This document shows, one piece after another, positions 9,644 to 18,121 of a DNA stretch of 64,000 bases (its first letter is position 1; the number at the start of each line of letters is the position of its first letter). The translations under genes and the position numbers were made by a program. This stretch comes from Flavobacteriales bacterium (GTDB lineage: Bacteria; Bacteroidota; Bacteroidia; Flavobacteriales_D; Crocinitomicaceae), in NCBI GenBank assembly GCA_947462255.1, contig CANHOA010000010.1, forward strand, positions 52,644-116,643, read 5' to 3'. Below the pieces are notes generated by a model. That model was not told the origin of the DNA and did not search any database. It saw only the letters and a list, made by a program, of their open reading frames with translations.

Positions 9644-10615
9644 TTAAAAAGAAGGACAGTTTATCTTTCGGAAGTCTTTCGGCTTCTTCTTGCATTTTAA
9701 GTTAAATCCTAAAGAAACTTCATGGGAACCACCGGATATACCGTTACCTAATTTCGATACCGTAACATCATAGCTATAACCAACTTTGAAATTTTGTGTA
9801 TTTATCCCAAAACAAAGGATGAAAGCATCACGATTTCTGTACCAAGCACCAACTGTGAAATTTTCATATTTTAAGTAAGTTCCTATACTGAGTTCTTGGA
9901 AACCATTCTGATACTGATAAATAATATTTGGCATTATTGCAGTCGAATTCGTTGAAGAATACTTGCCTTTGTTGCCAATTTTTATAGTCGCTCCTGCATG
10001 ACCAGTAAAACGCATCGGTAATTTAGACTGTCCTAAAATCATCGATTCATCTGGTCTATTAAGGTGATGAATCGCTAAGCCTGCATAAAAATATTGCGTG
10101 TAAGCTACCATTCCGGCTGAAACATCGAAAAACCCGCGTTTTCCATTTCCTCTTGGTACATCTCCTGTTTGATAAATAAATCCTCTGCGTGGGTCAATCA
10201 TATCTCCAAACGTTAGTTTACTCCAATCCAAATATTTTTGATAATAGGCTGCACGAGCTCCAAACATGATGGAAAGTTTTCTGTTAACTTTAAGGTTATA
10301 CGAATAAATACCTCCTACCATAGTAGTCGAAATGGTTCCTCTTGCTTGTTGATCATGCGTAGCAATAAGACCTAGACCGCCAGAAATATTTTTCATGTAG
10401 GTATCATATGCCATGCTATATGTAACATAATTACCGGTCAGTTGTGGCCATTCATTTCTATAATTCATGGTTATTCTCGGACAGCCGGTAGAACCCGCTA
10501 ATGCAGGGTTTAAATAGACTGGGTTAGAATAAAATTGAGTGAAAGTAGGGTCCTGCGCCATCACATGGCTACCTGCTAAAATACAAAGGAATAATAAGGC
10601 ATTTTTAATTTTCAT
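9644..10615 (-). CDS. PorP/SprF family type IX secretion outer-membrane protein
   Basis: A 323-residue outer-membrane beta-barrel. The signal peptide MKIKNALLFLCILAGSHVMAQ is followed by DPTFTQFYSNPVYLNPALAGS, the PorP/SprF N-terminal signature, then alternating strand patterns (GAGIKIG-like repeats, YENFTVGAWYRNRDAFILCFG). PorP/SprF proteins serve T9SS-exported proteins, often type B sorting-domain substrates. It begins 2 bp after the stop of the anti-sigma/barrel gene and is the third gene of that sigma-factor operon. This suggests that its expression is under that sigma factor's control. Confidence 0.93.
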   Translation of the reverse strand: MKIKNALLFLCILAGSHVMAQDPTFTQFYSNPVYLNPALAGSTGCPRITMNYRNEWPQLTGNYVTYSMAYDTYMKNISGGLGLIATHDQQARGTISTTMVGGIYSYNLKVNRKLSIMFGARAAYYQKYLDWSKLTFGDMIDPRRGFIYQTGDVPRGNGKRGFFDVSAGMVAYTQYFYAGLAIHHLNRPDESMILGQSKLPMRFTGHAGATIKIGNKGKYSSTNSTAIMPNIIYQYQNGFQELSIGTYLKYENFTVGAWYRNRDAFILCFGINTQNFKVGYSYDVTVSKLGNGISGGSHEVSLGFNLKCKKKPKDFRKINCPSF

Positions 10616-10617
10616 AA

Positions 10618-12354
10618 CTACAAATATAAATAACGTCTGGTTTTTTTACTAATATTAGAATTAATTCTTATTGTTAACTGGTGAATAAAGGACTTGCTTT
10701 GAGTATAAGAACTTGATGCATAGGATGTTTGACACAATAAAGAAAAACGATCTTTATGAAGTCCAATCATTCCGCTACTTGATCCATTTGTCTGATATGA
10801 ACCACCTAAAAGGAACGATTTTAAGTGAATGCTAGCTCCAAGGTAGGTCGAAGATTGTGATCCGAATATGGTATGGAAAATATAGGGCGAAAAAGTGAAA
10901 TTTCCATTTTTTGAATTAAAATCAGTTCCTCCAACTAAGGTCAATTCTCTATCTGCTCTACGAATCGATGTGTAATCATTTGAATAAAGATTGTCTTGGT
11001 GCTTTAATAGATTGTTAACTTGACCTCCAAAATAAATAGGACCTGCATTTATAATTAATCCTGCGCCTAAATCACGATACCATAAGTTTTTTCCAATCGC
11101 TTGGTTTGGATCAATTGAAAAAGTCTCCAATTGGTTAGTTTCAACTTCTACGGTGGAATTATTAATTACTTTAGAACTGTTCAAGACTTTTTTCCCAAAA
11201 GTATATTTCATAGATGGCTCGATTGTGAGGTAACGATTTATTGCCAGTTTTGGTGCATAGATTAAATTTAAATTCCAATCTTGAATCATTCCATTTGAAA
11301 AACTACTGTAATTGGAAATAATTCCTAATCCTGCTTTAGCTTCTCGTAAGTAACCATCAAAAGAAATTTGCTGTGATATCTTTTGCTGTTCAGCGATATC
11401 AATCCAACGCACAGTAGACATTGATTGAAACTTAAGTTGAGAAATATTGCCGACAAATGAATTGTTTAGGTCTAAGTTTGATTTCTCAGATATCGCATAA
11501 ACTCGATCTTTCTGATTGGTATTGGTTACATCCTTTTTTACCCATTTTGATAATTGACTTGAAGAATTAAGCTTGAGCGTAGGCATATTTATTTTTTTAC
11601 GACTTAATTTTTTATCCTCATTCTCTTTCCCGTTCTCGATTTCGTTCTCATTCTCATTCTCATTCTCATTCTCATTCTCACTCTGAATTATCTCATCTGC
11701 AACAATTAATGGTTCGCTAATAACAGCTGAAACATCAAGATTATCTGTTAACTCAATATTTTCTATTGGAATAACTGGCTGAATGGCCATTTCAATGGAA
11801 TTAGTGATTGTATTATTATCGAAAGTTACTTTCTCATTTTCCGAAGAAGAAGGAAGTGTATTAGTATTGATATATTCGTTCTGCTTATTCAAGGAAACTT
11901 GATACGAAGGCGCTTCGTAAAAGTTTTGACTTCCTGAATTAGAAATTGGGGAATTAATAGTTATAGGTTCTTGATAATTATTATTTTTTATTGGTGTAGT
12001 TGTTATTTTAGAAATAGGAGACTTAGGGGTATTCGAAGTTTTTGCTGCTATTTGCTGAGTTTCTGTTTTGGAAGAGAAATATAAGCTTGTGCCTCCTGTT
12101 GCAATTAAAAGCATGAGTGCATAAAACTGCCAATAGGCAAAAACACGTTTTTTTCGCTTTTTTAATGATGCTTGATTTTCATACGCAAAAGGAATTGAAG
12201 AAACGGTAGCTGCATCCCAAGCATCAGCATCAATTGATAAATCTGGATTTTCAATCAAAAATTCCTCCAACTGCATTTCTTGGGAAGGACTTAGATTTCC
12301 CTCCGTCCAATCAAATAACCATCGGTCTATATTTTCTCTATTGGGAATATTCAC
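10618..12354 (-). CDS. Anti-sigma factor with predicted outer-membrane barrel (dual-membrane type)
   Basis: A 578-residue protein with three parts. Residues 1-~70 (RENIDRWLFDWTEGNLSPSQ, EEFLIENPDL) resemble cytoplasmic anti-sigma N-termini. KKRKKRVFAYWQFYALMLLI with the following residues is a single inner-membrane segment with positive-inside flank at ~70-92. Residues ~95-290 are a Ser/Thr/Asn- and Glu-rich linker with an (NE)n tract. Residues ~325-578 are amphipathic strands ending in a barrel-like pattern (PYIFHTIFG, STYLGASIHLKSFLLGGSY). The GTG start overlaps the ECF sigma gene's stop (GTGA), implying translational coupling. Dual membrane-spanning anti-sigma (Dma) proteins are known from Bacteroides; assignment here is by architecture only. 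Confidence 0.7.
   Translation of the reverse strand: MNIPNRENIDRWLFDWTEGNLSPSQEMQLEEFLIENPDLSIDADAWDAATVSSIPFAYENQASLKKRKKRVFAYWQFYALMLLIATGGTSLYFSSKTETQQIAAKTSNTPKSPISKITTTPIKNNNYQEPITINSPISNSGSQNFYEAPSYQVSLNKQNEYINTNTLPSSSENEKVTFDNNTITNSIEMAIQPVIPIENIELTDNLDVSAVISEPLIVADEIIQSENENENENENENEIENGKENEDKKLSRKKINMPTLKLNSSSQLSKWVKKDVTNTNQKDRVYAISEKSNLDLNNSFVGNISQLKFQSMSTVRWIDIAEQQKISQQISFDGYLREAKAGLGIISNYSSFSNGMIQDWNLNLIYAPKLAINRYLTIEPSMKYTFGKKVLNSSKVINNSTVEVETNQLETFSIDPNQAIGKNLWYRDLGAGLIINAGPIYFGGQVNNLLKHQDNLYSNDYTSIRRADRELTLVGGTDFNSKNGNFTFSPYIFHTIFGSQSSTYLGASIHLKSFLLGGSYQTNGSSSGMIGLHKDRFSLLCQTSYASSSYTQSKSFIHQLTIRINSNISKKTRRYLYL
11644..11685 (+). repeat. Hexanucleotide microsatellite inside the anti-sigma/barrel gene
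   Basis: Five perfect tandem ATTCTC units occupy 11650-11679, with degenerate units on both sides. On the coding strand they read GAGAAT and encode an alternating Asn-Glu tract in the predicted periplasmic linker. Because the unit is six bases, slippage would change linker length by two residues per unit without breaking the frame. Confidence 0.9.
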
Positions 12355-12839
12355 GCGAGTTGAGTTGATTCTTTTAACTGCTTTTTAATTTTCATTCTTG
12401 CCCTAAACAGATAGACTTTTACTTGAGACGGGGATAAATTCAGCAACTCGCCAATTTCATCATACGAATAACCTTCAAGGTCCCGCATCAAAATAATACT
12501 CTTTTGGATTGGAGGTAAAATGCTTACTGCTCGATCAACTACTTGTTTCGACTCGAAACTAGCATCGAAGGCATTCGCACTTTCAGGCAATTGATTGGTT
12601 TCCTTGTAGTCGATGCGTGAACGTTTTTTTACAAAGTTCAACATGGCATTGTGTGTACAAGTAAATAACCAACTTTTTGCCTTTTCCATTTCCACTTTTT
12701 CTCTGTTTAGCCACAATTTTTCAAAAACATCCTGCACGATATCCTGTGCATCATCCGAACAACGCAAGAAATTTACAGCGAAACGGAATAAATTCCCACT
12801 GTGAATATCCACTACATCATTGAATTCTTGTCTTTTCAA
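12351..12839 (-). CDS. ECF-type RNA polymerase sigma factor
   Basis: A 162-residue sigma-70 family protein with only regions 2 and 4. Region 2 covers about residues 10-75 (DAQDIVQDVFEKLW, the core-binding helix, and SWLFTCTHNAMLNFVKK). Region 4 covers about 105-158 (LPPIQKSIILMRDLEGYSYDEIGELLNLSPSQVKVYLFRARMKIK, helix-turn-helix). The start is probably TTG at 12839; an in-frame stop lies a few codons upstream and no ATG is available. It is the first gene of an operon with its likely anti-sigma factor (overlap of 4 bp) and a PorP/SprF protein. An extracytoplasmic or envelope signal is inferred. Confidence 0.92.
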   Translation of the reverse strand: MKRQEFNDVVDIHSGNLFRFAVNFLRCSDDAQDIVQDVFEKLWLNREKVEMEKAKSWLFTCTHNAMLNFVKKRSRIDYKETNQLPESANAFDASFESKQVVDRAVSILPPIQKSIILMRDLEGYSYDEIGELLNLSPSQVKVYLFRARMKIKKQLKESTQLA

Positions 12840-12909
12840 ATCATTGACAATTACAGTTAAAACAATCTTCTCTCACGAAAAGTTACAGCTTGATCAATTT
12901 CAAGCAAAA

Positions 12910-12917
12910 CAAAAATA
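12910..12917 (-). promoter_or_regulatory. Candidate -7 element for the sigma factor operon
   Basis: On the minus strand this reads TATTTTTG, matching the Bacteroidota -7 consensus TAnnTTTG. It lies about 70 bp upstream of the ECF sigma start. No convincing -33 TTTG was seen, so it is only a candidate. A promoter used by the sigma factor itself could also lie in the 12840-12910 region. Confidence 0.35.
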
Positions 12918-13006
12918 GCAGAATTAAATTTAGAAAAAAGAAAAAGAAGAAATAACATATAGTTGAATGAATAAATGAGGTAGTCTACTTAATATTTCAC
13001 CTAAAA

Positions 13007-13756
13007 TCAAAAACCAAAATTGTCAAAACCTATTTTTGTAAGTAATTCGTATTTTTCTTTATTAAATTTAAAAAGTTGTGATGGTTTATGTGGTACTCCT
13101 TTTTGTTTTTCTTTTAAGGATTCGATGATATCTAATTTCTGAATCTTCCTCCTAAAATTACGCTTGTCTAGCGGTTTCTCTAAAATTGATTCATATAATC
13201 GATGAAGTTGACTAAGTGTAAATTTTTCGGGCAACAAATTAAACCCAATGGGCTGACGTCTAATTTTTTGTTTTAAGCTCTCTTTAGCGGTAGTTAAAAT
13301 TTCTAAGTGATCGAAAGCTAACTCGGTAATTTCTTGAACACTAACCCAGCTGGCATTTTTAGCAAAGGAGGACGCTTGTGGAACATAATCTGACATTTTA
13401 ACCAATGAGAAATAAGCAACAGTGATCACACGTGCAGATGGTTCGGCGCGCATCGCCTTTAGCCATTCTTGATCAGTAATTTTTGTTATTCGTAGCGGAT
13501 CTCCAAAGGCACCAATTTGTTCTAAATAGATGTTTTTTAATCCTGCTAGTTCCTCTAATACTCGCGATGCGGCTTCATCAAGGTTTTCTGAATTGTAAAT
13601 TAAGTTTCCCGGAAGTGCTAATGGTATTCCAAGGGTTGTTCCACGATCAATTAAGAGCACATTTAATTTCTCAAAGTCAAATCCGAAAATAACGCAATCT
13701 ACTGATACGTTTGGATTTAGCTCTACTAATTTGTTTTTTATTACTTTTTTTTTCAC
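13007..13756 (-). CDS. Nudix-domain transcriptional regulator with C-terminal winged helix (NrtR/AraR type)
   Basis: A 249-residue protein. Residues ~15-150 form a Nudix fold (VDCVIFGFDFEKLNVLLIDRG, LPGNLI). The Nudix box is degenerate: RVLEELAGL stands where REUxEExGU is expected, so two catalytic or metal-binding glutamates are missing and hydrolysis is unlikely. The C-terminal ~90 residues (FTLSQLHRLYESILEKPLDKRNFRRKIQKLDII) are the winged helix typical of NrtR-like regulators, which in Bacteroidota control sugar catabolism and sense a metabolite through the Nudix fold. It starts with GTG and is transcribed divergently from the maltose/starch operon, its probable target. Confidence 0.87.
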   Translation of the reverse strand: MKKKVIKNKLVELNPNVSVDCVIFGFDFEKLNVLLIDRGTTLGIPLALPGNLIYNSENLDEAASRVLEELAGLKNIYLEQIGAFGDPLRITKITDQEWLKAMRAEPSARVITVAYFSLVKMSDYVPQASSFAKNASWVSVQEITELAFDHLEILTTAKESLKQKIRRQPIGFNLLPEKFTLSQLHRLYESILEKPLDKRNFRRKIQKLDIIESLKEKQKGVPHKPSQLFKFNKEKYELLTKIGFDNFGF

Positions 13757-13774
13757 GCCCTTATCTAAAGTTAC

Positions 13775-13800
13775 TATATTTGAAAGTGTATTAAGGACAC
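13775..13800 (+). promoter_or_regulatory. Candidate promoter and operator of the maltose/starch operon
   Basis: TATATTTG at 13775-13782 fits the Bacteroidota -7 consensus TAnnTTTG. Immediately downstream, GTGTATTAAGGACAC (13786-13800) is an inverted repeat, GTGT-N7-ACAC, which would overlap the transcription start site. A repressor bound there would block the operon starting at 13830. The nearby Nudix regulator is the obvious candidate, but binding is inferred. No good -33 element was found. Confidence 0.4.
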
Positions 13801-13829
13801 AAAGTAAAGAAAAAAAATAGTTATTTAGT

Positions 13830-14693
13830 ATGATTTTTATTGTTGAAAGCGGCTCTACAAAGAGTGATTGGGTTCTTTTAGGTCCTGAAAATAGTCAAAA
13901 TGTATTCGCATCTCCTGGCTTTAACCCTTATTTTCACTCAGCAGATTGGATAGAGGGCGAATTAAAAAAAGTTGATGGAATCATGTCCATTGCCGATCAA
14001 GTGAATGAGATTTATTTTTATGGAGCAGGATGTTCTAGCGATAAATTGAATGCCGTAGTCCAAGTAGGTTTAAATCGCATTTTCAAGAATGCTATAATTC
14101 ATGTTGATCACGATTTAGTAGCTTGTGCCTATGCGACTTACAAAGGAAGAGAATCTATTTCTTGTATTGTTGGGACTGGTTCAAATTCCTGTTATTTTGA
14201 TGGTAAAACTGTTAGTGAGGTAGTTCCCGCTCTAGGATATATTTTGGGCGATGAGGGGAGTGGAAGTTATTTTGGAAAAAAATTAATTGCTGCATTTTTA
14301 TATCACCATTTACCGGAGCATTTATCGAAAGATTTTTTCGATACCTATGGTTTTACCAAAGATGCTTTGGTAGAAAAGGTCTATTGTGAGCCAAATGCAA
14401 ATGTTTTTATCGCTTCATTTATGCCGTTTATCTCGAAGCATAGCGATGAACCTTATTTTCAGCACATGATTGAAGAAGGGTTTCGACATTTTATGCAAGT
14501 GCATGTTTGTTGTTATCCTAATTATAAGTCTTCCGACCTCTGGTTTGTTGGAAGTATTGCTGGTGTTTTTAGAGAAGCCTTAGATCGAGCGGCGGTTTCA
14601 TTAGGAATTAAAGTCACTGGTGTATGTAGTAAACCTGTTGAAGGCTTGGTGGATTACCATTTATCCTATGTACTGCCCTTAAAATACAACTAA
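13830..14693 (+). CDS. BadF/BadG/BcrA/BcrD-type sugar kinase (N-acetylglucosamine kinase-like)
   Basis: A 287-residue ASKHA-fold kinase. Phosphate-1 motif FIVESGSTKSDW (residues ~3-14), phosphate-2 motif CIVGTGSNSCY (~112), and GYILGDEGSGSYFGKKL (~133-149) are the signatures of the eukaryotic-type GlcNAc kinase/BadF group. It is the first gene of the maltose/starch operon and precedes an amylase by 10 bp. The maltose phosphorylase encoded downstream releases one free glucose per maltose, and no other hexokinase is in the operon. I infer that this protein phosphorylates glucose here, though GlcNAc or muropeptide sugars are alternatives. Confidence 0.85.
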   Translation: MIFIVESGSTKSDWVLLGPENSQNVFASPGFNPYFHSADWIEGELKKVDGIMSIADQVNEIYFYGAGCSSDKLNAVVQVGLNRIFKNAIIHVDHDLVACAYATYKGRESISCIVGTGSNSCYFDGKTVSEVVPALGYILGDEGSGSYFGKKLIAAFLYHHLPEHLSKDFFDTYGFTKDALVEKVYCEPNANVFIASFMPFISKHSDEPYFQHMIEEGFRHFMQVHVCCYPNYKSSDLWFVGSIAGVFREALDRAAVSLGIKVTGVCSKPVEGLVDYHLSYVLPLKYN

Positions 14694-14703
14694 AAATGAG
14701 TTT

Positions 14704-16098
14704 ATGAAAACGAAACTTACTTTCCTGTTCCTTATGATTGGTTTATGCCTTTTGGCGCAAACACCTAAAGATCCTGCGTTTAAAAAAATTAGCGATAAGG
14801 GTCTTTTGACGCAAACCCCTAAAGACACTTTGTTTGAATATATGAAATCGGCAACCATCTATGAGGTGAATGTGAGACAATTTTCAAAAGAAGGAACATT
14901 CGAAAAAGTAAAAAATCAATTACCACGTCTTAAAAAGATGGGGGTTGATATTATATGGCTGATGCCTATTCATCCTATTGGGGTCAAAAATAGAAAAGGT
15001 ACTTTGGGTAGCTATTATGCTGTTAAAGATTATAAAGGAGTGAATCCTGAATTTGGCGATTTGTCTGATTTTAAAGCCTTGGTAAAAAAAGCCCATAAAC
15101 TGAAAATGAAAGTAATCATTGATTGGGTGGCTAATCACTCTTCTCCTGATAATGTTTGGTTGGAGCAAGGATTCAAAGAATGGTATACCCTAGACTCAAA
15201 TGGAAATGTTCAACCTACTATTGGTACAGACTGGTGGGATGTAGCCGATTTAAATTTTGACAATAGCTTAATGCGTCGAAATATGATTTTATCAATGAAG
15301 TATTGGATTACTGAGGCCGATATTGATGGTTTCCGTTGCGATGTAGCTGGATCAGTCCCCCTGGATTTCTGGGTTCAGGCTCGAACTGAATTGCAAGAGG
15401 TAAAGCCATTAATTATGTTGGCAGAGGCAGAAGGCGTAGAAATGCATGAAGCCTTTGATATTACCTATGGTTGGGAGCTTCACCACTTGCTTAATAATCT
15501 GGCCCAAGGTAAAATGGATCCTACTGACTTGGATTCATATTTAGAAAAAGATAGAAATTATCCTTTACGGTCTTTTAGGATGTATTTTACATCAAACCAC
15601 GATGAAAATTCTTGGCAAGGCACAGAAATGGAACGAATGGGTTCCGCTCGACACGCAATGGCAGTTTTATGCTACGCATTAAATGGAATGCCCTTGATTT
15701 ATAACGGGCAGGAAACCTCTCTTGATCGAAGACTTGCATTTTTTGAGAAAGATGAAATTAATTGGGAGAAAATGGATCTAGTTTCCTTTTATAAAACATT
15801 GAATAATCTCAAGAAAAATAACCCTGCTGTTTTTGGAGATCGAATGAATTCGGCCCTTGACTTAAAAATACTCAATGATGGTAAACTCATTGTAATTATG
15901 CGGAAGTCTAAATTAAACCCAAAAGCCATTTGTCAATTTATTATCAACCTGAGCGATCAAGAACAAAGTTTAGCGAGCGTTGAATTTTTAGATGGTAAGT
16001 CTAAGGATATTTTTAAACGTAAGCAGGTTAAAATGAAGTCTGGTGATGCAAGCACCACGCTGAAGCCTTGGGCTTACATGGTTTTAGAGAGGCACTAA
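14704..16098 (+). CDS. GH13 alpha-amylase family enzyme (exported)
   Basis: A 464-residue enzyme with signal peptide MKTKLTFLFLMIGLCLLAQ and no T9SS tail, so probably periplasmic. GH13 regions are visible: IIDWVANHS (~137-146), DGFRCDVA with the nucleophile D213, LAEAEG with the acid/base E241, and TSNHDEN with H299-D300. It would hydrolyse alpha-1,4-glucans or maltodextrins. The N-terminus has a short internal duplication: AQTPKDPAF (from residue 18) is repeated as TQTPKDTLF (from residue 36). It lies between the sugar kinase and the MFS transporter genes. Confidence 0.92.
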   Translation: MKTKLTFLFLMIGLCLLAQTPKDPAFKKISDKGLLTQTPKDTLFEYMKSATIYEVNVRQFSKEGTFEKVKNQLPRLKKMGVDIIWLMPIHPIGVKNRKGTLGSYYAVKDYKGVNPEFGDLSDFKALVKKAHKLKMKVIIDWVANHSSPDNVWLEQGFKEWYTLDSNGNVQPTIGTDWWDVADLNFDNSLMRRNMILSMKYWITEADIDGFRCDVAGSVPLDFWVQARTELQEVKPLIMLAEAEGVEMHEAFDITYGWELHHLLNNLAQGKMDPTDLDSYLEKDRNYPLRSFRMYFTSNHDENSWQGTEMERMGSARHAMAVLCYALNGMPLIYNGQETSLDRRLAFFEKDEINWEKMDLVSFYKTLNNLKKNNPAVFGDRMNSALDLKILNDGKLIVIMRKSKLNPKAICQFIINLSDQEQSLASVEFLDGKSKDIFKRKQVKMKSGDASTTLKPWAYMVLERH

Positions 16099-16110
16099 TA
16101 CATTTGAGTT

Positions 16111-17478
16111 GTGAAATTAGAGAAACCTAATTTATCTTTTTGGCAAATCTGGAACATGAGTTTCGGATTCCTCGGAATTCAATTTGGCTTCGCCTTACAG
16201 GGTGGATTTATGTCGCGAATTTTTCAAACCTTAGGAGCTGAGCCTGACGATATTCCCTTATTATGGATTGCAGCGCCACTTACTGGTTTAATTGTTCAAC
16301 CAATTATTGGTTATCTCTCTGATAATACCTGGCATCCTAGATTCGGTAGGCGTAAGCCATATTTTCTTATTGGTGCTATTCTATCATCTTTAGCGCTATT
16401 TTTTGTCCCAAATTCACCTTCTCTTTGGGTTGCAGCTGGTTTGTTATGGGTGCTAGATGCTTCCATTAATATTAGCATGGAACCTTTTAGGGCACTTGTC
16501 GCGGATAAATTACCTAATAACCAACGCTCTTATGGTTTTGTTATGCAAACCTTGATTATTGGAATCGGAACTTGGGTAGCTTCTAATTTACCATGGATGG
16601 TCAATAAATTGGGCTTCTCAGATGATGAAACGACGGGAAATGTTCCAATGTATGTTAAAATAGCTTTCGCAATAGGCGCAATGGTTTTTCTTATAAGTAT
16701 TCTTTATACCATTTTTACCACCAAGGAATATCCGCCAGAAGATCTCGAAGCATTTAGAAATAATAAAAAAGAAACTAATTTTTTTAAAGATTTTTATACA
16801 AGTTGTATTGAAATGCCCTCGACAATGTTAAAACTCGGCATCGTACAATTTTTTAGTTGGTTTGCTTTTTTTACAATGTGGAGTATGGCTACACCGGCAT
16901 TAACGGATCATGTTTATCATTCGCCTTCACCCATTGCTAGTAATTATAATTTAAAGGATGCTAAACAGGAAGAAATAGTTAAAGCCTTGGATAAAAAATA
17001 TAACCTCGCTGCAGATAAAGTGGGTTCGTCTATGGGGATGTACGGTTTATCGTCGATGGCGTTTGCTCTTCTTTTAACATTCTATACTTCGCGCTATAAA
17101 ATTAATAGGAGGAATATTCATTTAGGGTCTCTGTTATTAGGCGGAGTTGGATTCTTAATGATGTTTTATGCCACTCCAAGTTCTCTGAAATATTGTTTTA
17201 TTCTTATTGGGATTTCTTGGGGAAGTATTTTATCTATGCCGTATGCTATGTTGTCCGGTTCGGTAAATCCAGCAAAAATGGGAATGATGATGGGACTTTT
17301 CAATATGTTTATTGTTATTCCGCAAATAATGGCGGCTCTTGGTGGAATAAATATATTATATAAATTATTCGGACAAGAAACGATATATTCCATGACGCTT
17401 GCGGGTGTATCAATGCTTTTAGGTTCTATTTCTACTTTATTGATTTCAGATAAACAAGCAATAACAGATCATGAGTAA
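16111..17478 (+). CDS. MFS sugar transporter (SLC45/maltose-type)
   Basis: A 455-residue integral membrane protein with about 12 hydrophobic segments. The motif GYLSDNTWHPRFGRRKPY between TM2 and TM3 is the MFS signature in the sucrose/maltose (SLC45/GPH-like) branch, and the N-terminus LSFWQIWNMSFGFLGIQFGFALQ is also typical of that branch. It starts with GTG and overlaps the next gene, pgmB, by 8 bp. Its position among a GH13, a GH65 and pgmB indicates import of maltose or short maltodextrins across the inner membrane. Confidence 0.9.
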   Translation: MKLEKPNLSFWQIWNMSFGFLGIQFGFALQGGFMSRIFQTLGAEPDDIPLLWIAAPLTGLIVQPIIGYLSDNTWHPRFGRRKPYFLIGAILSSLALFFVPNSPSLWVAAGLLWVLDASINISMEPFRALVADKLPNNQRSYGFVMQTLIIGIGTWVASNLPWMVNKLGFSDDETTGNVPMYVKIAFAIGAMVFLISILYTIFTTKEYPPEDLEAFRNNKKETNFFKDFYTSCIEMPSTMLKLGIVQFFSWFAFFTMWSMATPALTDHVYHSPSPIASNYNLKDAKQEEIVKALDKKYNLAADKVGSSMGMYGLSSMAFALLLTFYTSRYKINRRNIHLGSLLLGGVGFLMMFYATPSSLKYCFILIGISWGSILSMPYAMLSGSVNPAKMGMMMGLFNMFIVIPQIMAALGGINILYKLFGQETIYSMTLAGVSMLLGSISTLLISDKQAITDHE

Positions 17479-18121
17479 CATCAAAATAAAGGGCTTATTA
17501 TTCGATCTTGACGGAGTACTTGTTTCTACTGAATATAATCATTTTCTTGCTTGGAAAAGTATTGCAGATCAATATCAAATTTCTTTTAATGAATTAGATA
17601 ATGAACGATTAAAAGGAATGAGCAGGGTAGATTCTTTGAAAATCATCCTTCAACTTGGGGATGTTTGGATCTCAGAGGATGAATTCAATGATTTGCTTCA
17701 TTTGAAAAATGAGAGGTATTTAAATTCTATTCGTCAATTAAGTCAAAAAGATTTATTACCGGGTGTTTTAGCACTGCTTAATCAAGCACGTTCCAAAAAT
17801 ATCCCTTGTGGATTGGGATCTTCTAGCAAGAATGCAAAAGCCATTCTTTCTTTAGTTGGAATTGAATCCTATTTTGATGTGCTTATTGATGGAAATATGG
17901 TTGAGCATCCTAAGCCTCATCCAGAGGTGTTTTTAAATGGCGCTAAACAATTAGGCCTTTCACCGAATCAGATAATAGTTTTTGAAGATGCGGAAAGTGG
18001 CGTAAAAGCAGCAAAAGATGGTGGATTTTATGTCTTTGCCGTTGGAAATCTGCACATACAAAATAGTGCGGATGCATTCGTTTCTTCTTTGCTTGAATTT
18101 AATCTTGACGAATATGTATAA
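17471..18121 (+). CDS. pgmB: Beta-phosphoglucomutase
   Basis: A 216-residue HAD-superfamily protein. FDLDGVLVST carries the catalytic pair D12 and D14. GLGSSSKNAK supplies the phosphate-binding serine, HPKPHPEVF the conserved lysine-proline, and FEDAESGVKAAKDGG the metal-binding acidic pair. The enzyme converts beta-D-glucose-1-phosphate to glucose-6-phosphate. The downstream GH65 phosphorylase makes exactly that anomer, and the two genes overlap (18114-18121), so they act in sequence. Confidence 0.94.
   Translation: MSNIKIKGLLFDLDGVLVSTEYNHFLAWKSIADQYQISFNELDNERLKGMSRVDSLKIILQLGDVWISEDEFNDLLHLKNERYLNSIRQLSQKDLLPGVLALLNQARSKNIPCGLGSSSKNAKAILSLVGIESYFDVLIDGNMVEHPKPHPEVFLNGAKQLGLSPNQIIVFEDAESGVKAAKDGGFYVFAVGNLHIQNSADAFVSSLLEFNLDEYV

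Noticed and set aside
11644-11685. Possible CRISPR or regulatory direct repeat
   Set aside because: The unit is only six bases with no spacers and lies in frame inside a coding region; it is a microsatellite.
18018-18113. Long N-terminal extension of the maltose phosphorylase
   Set aside because: It lies wholly inside pgmB in another frame and does not resemble GH65; the ATG at 18114 starts the conserved region.
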